17,717 nucleotides of DNA from an uncultured Sediminibacterium sp. (GTDB taxonomy: Bacteria; Bacteroidota; Bacteroidia; Chitinophagales; Chitinophagaceae). Both the position numbers and the translations under genes were made by a program. The stretch spans positions 1-17,717 of the forward strand of contig CALEST010000036.1 of the NCBI GenBank assembly GCA_937907555.1. Direction: 5' to 3'. This document shows, piece by piece, positions 13,181 through 17,717 of this stretch. The notes beneath the pieces are model-generated. The model was not told where the DNA came from. It did no database searches and saw only the letters and a list, made by a program, of their open reading frames with translations. Numbering within the stretch: the stretch's first letter is position 1; every line of letters begins with the position of its first letter.

Positions 13181-16164
13181 CGGTTAATAAATTTGGTCTT
13201 CTCAGTCCATCTGGTATGCGTATCAAAAGGGATTTCGAGTTTTGTGGTGTTCCCTGGATTATTTATATCATCGGTATTGGGGTATTGTGTCATCTTTATG
13301 GGATGTTGCGTTAATTCGTTCAGGGCTTCAATTCTTTTATAGATCAGAGACAGTCCTTTGCTAACGTGAGAACTATCGGTTTTGTTGGCTTCACTGTTTT
13401 TAAATCCTATGCCATTGTCCTTGATCAGAATAATTACATGGTTGTTTTCTTCATAGAGTTCAACCTCTATCATGCCTGAAATCTTAGAAGGCATGATGCC
13501 ATGCAGAATGGCATTTTCAAGAATGGGTTGTAATATCATGGTTGGAATCTGAATATGTTCCAGATCCAGGGTCTCATCTATTTTAATGGAATAAGAAAGT
13601 CTTTCATTAAAACGCATTTGCTCTAATCTCAGATAAATTTTAATATTCTCCATTTCCAGGTCCAGCGGGATGAAATATTGCTGAACAGCATCAAAATTCT
13701 TTCTGATCAGCGAGGCAAAATCACTTAAATACCTGTTGGCGGCTTTTCTATCCTGTAAATTGATATAATGCTGAATGCTATTGAGTGCATTAAAAATGAA
13801 GTGCGGATTCATAAGACTGGTAAAAGATTGCAATTCCAGCGATATGGTCTTGAGCTTGGCATACTCTTCTGCAATTTTCTTTCTCTTCTTTTTTACCTGA
13901 ATTCTATATAGAACGATTACGGCAATACTCTGGATGCCAATTGCCATCAATAACCAAAACCAGATTGTTTTCCATACTGGAACTTTTATATCAAAAATGA
14001 GCTTTGTGGTTAACTTGCTTTTATAACCATTGATATCCACCGACCTGATTTCCAGTACATGAATACCATGATTTAATTCCAATGCTATGGTATTTTCGTA
14101 TAAACTGCTCCAATACTTTGCTTTGTCTAATTTGTATTCAAAATGATGACTATGCCCGGTAAGATCAACACTGGCAAATTTGAGTTGAATATTTTTTTGA
14201 TGATCTTCTAGCTGATATCTGTTCGTAATAATGGTATCTCTTTGATTGATTGCTATTTCTTGCAGTAAAACGGGAATATCTCTTTTGGGGATTGATATAT
14301 TGGTTGGGATGATCGATATTCCGTCACTCGTGGCTGCATACATGCTGTCTTTATACCAAGTAAGCTCGTTAATGGTATTGCTGGATAAGCCATCGTTGAT
14401 GGTAATATTGCTAATCTTATAATTGAGCTTATTGTTATTGAATGAAAAATGTATGATGCTGATTCCATTTGAAGTACCCACCCATATATGACCTGGTTTT
14501 CCAGTGCTGATGCATCTTGTAGCATTACTGACTAAACCTTTTGATTCATTAATGGTTTCCATTAAGGAGTCGTTTCTTAGTATAGCCACACCGCTTCCTC
14601 CCGTTGAAATCCAGGCCAGTTTTTCTTTTGAAAAGCTGATCCCGGTAATTCGCTCATTCACAACAGGGTTGCTTTTATTGATGGCTTTTGTTTTGTCCTG
14701 TATATAGTTGTATTTATATAAACCATCCGTAGAGCCAAAATAGAGGATTGAATCATTTATTTTAGCGATAGCGGTTACTCTTTTTCTATCCCCGTTCAGG
14801 GTAGAAGTTATTAAATTGTTAAGGTTGAGTTTATATAAGGCACTTGTATGTCCAACTATAATAATACTGTCGTTTAATAATTCTCCTGTTTTGCTAAATA
14901 AAATTTTATTGTTCATAGAATATAAAATTGGCACAGTATAATTTTTAAATGCACCTTCTTCGGAGAAACTATAAACAGATTGGTTTTTGTATATTATTTT
15001 TCTTATTCTGGCGATTGTAGATTTCTTTGGAATCCTGTTTATACTAATGTTGTTGCCAACTCTTTTTATGATTTCACCCATAAAATTTCCTGCAAACAGC
15101 AGGGAGTCATTTGGCTTGTTGATACTGAGGAAATGCCGGTTTGTTAGCTGATTGGGTAGTATTACCGATTTTATTGGGCTATTTCTGAACAAGAGGAGTC
15201 CTTTATCAATTGTACTAACCCAATAATTGCCATTTTTGTCATCAAAAATAGAGTTGGGTAAAAAATCCCCTTGTATAACGCCTAAGGGTTCAAGGTTTTC
15301 TTTTTTGAACAGGTGAATTTTACCAGAATTGCTCAGTAAGGAAACACTGGTATTGGTAATTTGGAAATTATTAAAGGGCTCATTTATTGAAACAGAATCA
15401 ACTTTATAACTTAATGGGGAAGAGGAAATCTCAGAAAACTTATAAAATTTATTTTGTTCATACATGAAGTAGTAAAGATTTCCATTGTTTATACCCCTGT
15501 CAACTTTTTCATAAAATTTATAAGGTACCAGTAAAATGCTATCCAGCAGTTTCCCATTTTTTTCGCTATATAAATAGATATTATTGTGTTTTAGTTTGCT
15601 GGAGAATGCTTCGAAACCTTGTAAATAAGAAATATCTGATTGGTCTTTTTTAATAAAAACTTTGTTATCATGAATAAAACTGATCTGAAGTTTTCCCTTA
15701 ACCTCTTTAATAATACTGGTAGATTTTTCATTAACAAACATCATTCCACCGGTTTTTATAGGAAAGAAGTGCATTGCAGCAGTACCTTCTATAATTTCTT
15801 CAAGAATTGTATTTTCCTTTGAATTGACAAACCTATTTCTGACTTCATCAAAGTAGGCTGGTTTTTGCTTGAAGCAATTAACCCATATTCGTCCATTTAC
15901 CTCTTTGGCAATGTTTAATACTTCGTTGTCAGGTAATCCATGATCGGTTGTGAATATTTGAAAGCTTTTGCCGTCGTACCTTGCTACACCAGCGTCGGTT
16001 GCAATCCATAAGTATCCATTATTATCTTCAATGGCACGGTAAATATAATTACTAGGCAGACCATCTGTTATGGTGAACTTCTTATAGTTCTGTGGTTGTG
16101 CAAAAAGGGACAGCGGCAAACAAAGTAAGCAGCATAGTTTTAATATTTTAATGAAGATTGCCAT
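13177..16164 (-). CDS. Propeller/Y_Y_Y sensor histidine kinase of LytS/YpdA type
   Basis: This is a membrane sensor kinase of 995 residues. Residues 1-22 are a signal peptide (ending LFA/Q). Residues about 28-640 are a periplasmic beta-propeller of two-component-regulator (Reg_prop) repeats: GLPSNYIYRAIEDNNGYLWI with DAGVARYDG, NYWVSTIDKGLLLF, LYFGSTDGLYKY, HIWVGTSNGISII, MYAATSDGISII. A Y_Y_Y domain (about 655-725, with FEYKLD and GIHVLEIRSVDINGYKS) follows, then one membrane helix (about 733-753) and a coiled linker. The cytoplasmic core is the His_kinase type: NPHFIFNALNSIQHYI with phosphoacceptor His788, QPILENAILHG (N-box, Glu883/Asn884) and KDNGIGF (G-box, from Asp916). It starts immediately after the regulator's stop codon (TAAATG), so the two are surely coupled. 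The ligand is unknown; similar propellers in this phylum often sense glycans, but here short secreted peptides are encoded next door and no polysaccharide genes are seen. Confidence 0.95.
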   Translation of the reverse strand: MAIFIKILKLCCLLCLPLSLFAQPQNYKKFTITDGLPSNYIYRAIEDNNGYLWIATDAGVARYDGKSFQIFTTDHGLPDNEVLNIAKEVNGRIWVNCFKQKPAYFDEVRNRFVNSKENTILEEIIEGTAAMHFFPIKTGGMMFVNEKSTSIIKEVKGKLQISFIHDNKVFIKKDQSDISYLQGFEAFSSKLKHNNIYLYSEKNGKLLDSILLVPYKFYEKVDRGINNGNLYYFMYEQNKFYKFSEISSSPLSYKVDSVSINEPFNNFQITNTSVSLLSNSGKIHLFKKENLEPLGVIQGDFLPNSIFDDKNGNYWVSTIDKGLLLFRNSPIKSVILPNQLTNRHFLSINKPNDSLLFAGNFMGEIIKRVGNNISINRIPKKSTIARIRKIIYKNQSVYSFSEEGAFKNYTVPILYSMNNKILFSKTGELLNDSIIIVGHTSALYKLNLNNLITSTLNGDRKRVTAIAKINDSILYFGSTDGLYKYNYIQDKTKAINKSNPVVNERITGISFSKEKLAWISTGGSGVAILRNDSLMETINESKGLVSNATRCISTGKPGHIWVGTSNGISIIHFSFNNNKLNYKISNITINDGLSSNTINELTWYKDSMYAATSDGISIIPTNISIPKRDIPVLLQEIAINQRDTIITNRYQLEDHQKNIQLKFASVDLTGHSHHFEYKLDKAKYWSSLYENTIALELNHGIHVLEIRSVDINGYKSKLTTKLIFDIKVPVWKTIWFWLLMAIGIQSIAVIVLYRIQVKKKRKKIAEEYAKLKTISLELQSFTSLMNPHFIFNALNSIQHYINLQDRKAANRYLSDFASLIRKNFDAVQQYFIPLDLEMENIKIYLRLEQMRFNERLSYSIKIDETLDLEHIQIPTMILQPILENAILHGIMPSKISGMIEVELYEENNHVIILIKDNGIGFKNSEANKTDSSHVSKGLSLIYKRIEALNELTQHPIKMTQYPNTDDINNPGNTTKLEIPFDTHTRWTEKTKFINR

Positions 16165-16920
16165 TTATACCTTCATTTTATGAAGGAATTCATCAAGCTG
16201 TCTTCTGCTGATACTCCAAAGATTACCGTCAGACATTTTTACCATTCCACCATCTGCTGTTTTGTACTCTCTAACATGAGCCAGATTTACAATATAGGAC
16301 TTGTGGATTCTGGTAAATTGTTCAGGGTTCAGCATGACTTCAAATTCCTTCAAAGTTTTGCTGAAAACCATTTTTTGCATATTGGATAAATGGATGACCG
16401 TATAATTGCTATCTGCCTGTAATGACACGATTTGATCAACTTCTATGTAGCATATGGAACCTAACTGCGGTAAGGCAATTCTTTTCGGAAACTTTTTGGA
16501 AGATACTTGCTCAAGAATTTTCTCTAATATGATCTGGTCTTTCTGAACCCAGTTCTCCTCTGTGAATGATGCTTTTATTTTTTTTATGCAAGCTTGAAGC
16601 TCTTCTATATTTATAGGCTTGAGCAAATAATCAACTGCATTGGCTTTTATTGCTTTAATGGCAAATTCATTATAAGCAGTGATGAAAACGATCTTGTATG
16701 GATGATTGCCCAGTTTTTGTAAAAACTCAAAGCCATCTTCATTTGGCATTTGTACATCTAAGAAAATAACTTCTACTTTGTTGTTTTCTAATATTTCTCT
16801 GGCTGCTTTTGCTGATAAGGCTTTTCCAACAATATTGATTCCTTCACAGTCATGCTCAAGTATGAATGAAAGGTTATCTAAATTGTTTACTTCATCATCA
16901 ACTAACAGAACATTAAGCAT
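16165..16920 (-). CDS. LytTR-family response regulator
   Basis: The protein has 251 residues. The receiver domain (about 1-115) shows the acidic pair Asp8/Asp9, phosphoacceptor Asp55 in IFLDVQMPNEDGFEFL, Thr81 in IVFITAYNEFA and Lys101 in DYLLKPI. A LytTR DNA-binding domain fills residues about 145-248 (RIALPQLGSICYIEVDQIVS, TVIHL, KTLKEFEVML, FTRIHKSYIVNL, SISRRQLDEF), the fold used by AgrA, ComE and AlgR. It is the first gene of the regulator-kinase pair and reads away from the peptide genes. Its likely targets are its own divergent region, where a CCGTTAAA-AACG element is present twice, and the peptide genes; that is inference. Confidence 0.96.
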   Translation of the reverse strand: MLNVLLVDDEVNNLDNLSFILEHDCEGINIVGKALSAKAAREILENNKVEVIFLDVQMPNEDGFEFLQKLGNHPYKIVFITAYNEFAIKAIKANAVDYLLKPINIEELQACIKKIKASFTEENWVQKDQIILEKILEQVSSKKFPKRIALPQLGSICYIEVDQIVSLQADSNYTVIHLSNMQKMVFSKTLKEFEVMLNPEQFTRIHKSYIVNLAHVREYKTADGGMVKMSDGNLWSISRRQLDEFLHKMKV

Positions 16921-16931
16921 ACTAGTAATTT

Positions 16932-16955
16932 ACTTAAAAAAGTACGTATTTAAGT
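16932..16955. promoter_or_regulatory. Inverted repeat upstream of the response-regulator gene
   Basis: ACTTAAA (16932-16938) and TTTAAGT (16949-16955) are 7-bp inverted arms around a 10-bp centre that contains TACGTA. The element sits 12-35 bp upstream of the regulator's ATG, where an operator or core promoter would be expected. On the minus strand it contains TACTTTTT, one mismatch from the TAnnTTTG -7 element. Confidence 0.3.
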
Positions 16956-16963
16956 CAATTCAG

Positions 16964-16977
16964 CACCCGCTACTGTG
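16964..16977 (-). promoter_or_regulatory. CAC(A/G)GTAGCGGG element, copy in the regulator leader
   Basis: Read on the minus strand this is CACAGTAGCGGGTG, about 44-57 bp before the regulator's ATG. Its partner in the peptide leader (17296-17309, plus) is CACGGTAGCGGGAC. The shared core is identical at 11 of 12 positions and has the same orientation relative to each downstream gene. No known factor is assigned. Confidence 0.35.
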
Positions 16978-17050
16978 CAAAAGGCTGCTTTGCCTGAGTG
17001 TATTTGCATCTGATTGATTTAAAGGTAGTTGTTAGGTCGGCCTGCTTTAT

Positions 17051-17083
17051 ACCGTTAAAAAACGGTCTATTTCAGGTAGAATT
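17051..17083 (+). promoter_or_regulatory. Candidate LytTR operator, copy 1
   Basis: The element begins ACCGTTAAAAAACGGT, an inverted repeat with 6-bp arms and a 4-bp centre, and continues TCTATTT...GGTAGAAT. ACCGTTAAA agrees with 8 of 9 positions of the LytTR half-site consensus (T/A)(A/C)(C/A)GTTN(A/G)(T/G). The same element recurs exactly 130 bp downstream, with the GTTAAA core and the TATTT and TAGAA segments conserved. A second half-site one helical repeat pair downstream (CAGGTAGAA) is only a weak match. Confidence 0.4.
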
Positions 17084-17180
17084 ACTATTTACATTTCAGA
17101 TTATTTGTGTTTTATTGACTTCTAAGTTTAAATACTATGGGTAATGCTTTCTCTTTTCAACCCTGCGGAATTTTTCTATC

Positions 17181-17213
17181 ACCGTTAAATAACGCTGTTA
17201 TTTGGATAGAACT
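17181..17213 (+). promoter_or_regulatory. Candidate LytTR operator, copy 2
   Basis: ACCGTTAAATAACGCTG followed by TTATTT and GATAGAAC repeats copy 1 with scattered changes. The CGTTAAATAACG core keeps a 4-bp inverted repeat, although the outer arm is broken. Its start lies 186 bp before the first peptide start codon. Two copies in the divergent region suit regulation by the adjacent LytTR protein, but this is untested. Confidence 0.4.
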
Positions 17214-17266
17214 GCCTTTCCGTTTGCCTGATCTTATTGGTTCCTTCGTACTGTTCAGAACGAAAC

Positions 17267-17280
17267 CTTGTTGCAACAAG
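17267..17280. promoter_or_regulatory. Perfect 14-bp palindrome upstream of the peptide genes
   Basis: CTTGTTGCAACAAG is fully self-complementary and lies 87 bp before the first peptide start. A symmetrical 14-bp site fits a dimeric DNA-binding protein; it is too tight to form a good RNA hairpin. It does not resemble the LytTR-like repeats, so a second regulator may act here. Confidence 0.35.
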
Positions 17281-17295
17281 TACAAAACCCGAGTT

Positions 17296-17309
17296 CACGG
17301 TAGCGGGAC
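17296..17309 (+). promoter_or_regulatory. CAC(A/G)GTAGCGGG element, copy in the peptide leader
   Basis: CACGGTAGCGGGAC lies 58-71 bp before the first peptide ATG. It matches the element in the divergent regulator leader in the same gene-relative orientation. The pair could equally be viewed as an inverted repeat about 330 bp apart. Confidence 0.35.
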
Positions 17310-17366
17310 TTCTGCGTGACGCTGAAATAACCATGGCGAAAGACAGGTCTACTAAATTTTATTAAA

Positions 17367-17555
17367 ATGAAAAAAGTATCATTAGACCAACTTGGGCTAA
17401 AGAGTCTAAGTATGGAGGAATCACTGGAGATTAATGGTGGGGATTTTTCAGCCTTCCTGAAGAAAGCAGGTTTAGCTGGATTAGTGTATGATGTGATTGA
17501 CAATTGGAGTACCATTAAGAAAGGTTTTACCAATGGATGGAATTCATTAAAATAA
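17367..17555 (+). CDS. Double-glycine leader peptide (bacteriocin- or pheromone-like precursor)
   Basis: The precursor has 62 residues. Residues 1-25 form a leader ending LSMEESLEINGG, matching the double-glycine consensus LSxxELxxIxGG, which is cut after the GG by peptidase C39-containing ABC exporters. The predicted mature peptide (26-62, 37 residues) begins DFSAFLKKAGLAGLVYDVID, is mildly cationic (five Lys against three Asp), contains two Trp and has an amphipathic helical pattern with no Cys, so neither a lanthipeptide nor a sactipeptide is suggested. The start is fixed by MKK and by full alignment of the leader with the next gene. The second peptide follows 18 bp later, suggesting a two-peptide bacteriocin or a peptide family. 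An exporter and an immunity gene are not in view. Confidence 0.85.
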   Translation: MKKVSLDQLGLKSLSMEESLEINGGDFSAFLKKAGLAGLVYDVIDNWSTIKKGFTNGWNSLK

Positions 17556-17573
17556 CTAAGAAAACTTTCAACT

Positions 17574-17717
17574 ATGAAATCAAATGCTATTGACCTTTCA
17601 AACTTTAAAGGTCTTCAGGAATTGTCAATTGATCAAATGCAATCAATTGATGGTGGCGGTGAATTTTGGGATATTGTTTCCTATGCAGCTGGAGTAACTG
17701 CAAAAGTTATTTACACA
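17574..17717 (+). CDS. Second double-glycine leader peptide (runs off window)
   Basis: Forty-eight residues are visible and the frame is open at the window end. The leader (1-28) ends LSIDQMQSIDGG, again LSxx(Q/E)MxxIxGG, and aligns with the first peptide's leader (KGLQELSIDQ against LGLKSLSMEE). The mature part starts GEFWDIVSYAAGVTAKVIYT, a small-residue-rich helix with an early Trp and little similarity to the first peptide's mature part. Conserved leader with a divergent mature region is the usual pattern for peptides sharing one exporter. It lies in the same transcription unit as the first peptide. Confidence 0.8.
   Translation, partial: MKSNAIDLSNFKGLQELSIDQMQSIDGGGEFWDIVSYAAGVTAKVIYT

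Larger units (their letters stand above)
16921..17366. other. 446-bp divergent non-coding region between the two-component system and peptide genes
   Basis: No convincing gene is found on either strand across this stretch. It holds an ACTTAAA/TTTAAGT inverted repeat near the regulator start, two copies of a CCGTTAAA-AACG element exactly 130 bp apart, a CAC(A/G)GTAGCGGG element in each divergent leader and a perfect 14-bp palindrome. The last ~100 bp before the peptide genes are relatively GC-rich (for example GCGGGACTTCTGCGTGACGC) and may be a structured leader RNA. No promoter matching TAnnTTTG exactly could be placed for either side. Confidence 0.7.

Noticed and set aside
13177..16920. Polysaccharide utilisation locus, suggested by the propeller sensor
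   Set aside because: No SusC/SusD, sulfatase or glycoside hydrolase is encoded in the window, and the regulator is a separate LytTR protein, not a hybrid AraC system.
17137..17319. 60-residue plus-strand open frame in the divergent region
   Set aside because: Its composition is not protein-like, it spans the palindrome and one repeat copy, and it lacks a plausible signal or domain; better read as non-coding leader.
17255..17533. 92-residue minus-strand open frame opposite the first peptide
   Set aside because: It is antisense to the double-glycine peptide gene, whose leader motif is clear evidence for the plus strand.

Overview
The window is a chromosomal stretch from a member of the Bacteroidota, most likely family Chitinophagaceae (inference). 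The grounds are moderate AT richness, start codons without Shine-Dalgarno sequences, TAnnTTTG-type promoter elements, a stand-alone atpD-atpC pair with a long beta-subunit insertion and a very short epsilon subunit, and many exported proteins with 'A-Q' signal-peptidase sites. The genus cannot be fixed from the sequence.

Layout. Positions 1-147 (minus) hold the start of a multi-pass membrane protein of the AI-2E/PerM type. Positions 178-1060 (plus) hold three small envelope proteins: YtxH-like, holin-X-like and an unrecognised helical one. Positions 1115-2872 hold atpD and atpC, closed by a strong intrinsic terminator at 2899-2931. Positions 3036-3446 encode an exported 5-hydroxyisourate hydrolase. 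Positions 3565-13172 form a tight four-gene plus-strand operon of exported proteins: a 1605-residue protein, a 713-residue protein with fibronectin-III-like repeats, a 582-residue outer-membrane beta-barrel and a 286-residue protein. The last is a stand-alone paralogue of the first ~270 residues of the giant protein, so related modules bracket the operon. I read it as an undescribed cell-surface assembly; its function is unknown.

Convergent to it (minus, 16920 to 13177) is a two-component pair: a LytTR response regulator followed with no gap by a histidine kinase that has a periplasmic two-component-regulator propeller, a Y_Y_Y domain and a LytS/YpdA-type kinase core. Upstream lies a 446-bp divergent non-coding region rich in repeats, and then at least two short peptide genes (17367-17555, and 17574 to beyond the window end) with textbook double-glycine leaders of the bacteriocin/peptide-pheromone class.

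The most interesting reading is a peptide system on the right: double-glycine peptides divergent from a LytTR two-component system, with a duplicated CCGTTAAA-AACG element and a CAC(A/G)GTAGCGGG element present in both divergent leaders. This resembles the three-component bacteriocin/quorum circuits of Firmicutes, but uses a Bacteroidota-style propeller sensor. No peptidase-containing ABC exporter or immunity gene lies inside the window; these would be expected just beyond position 17717.
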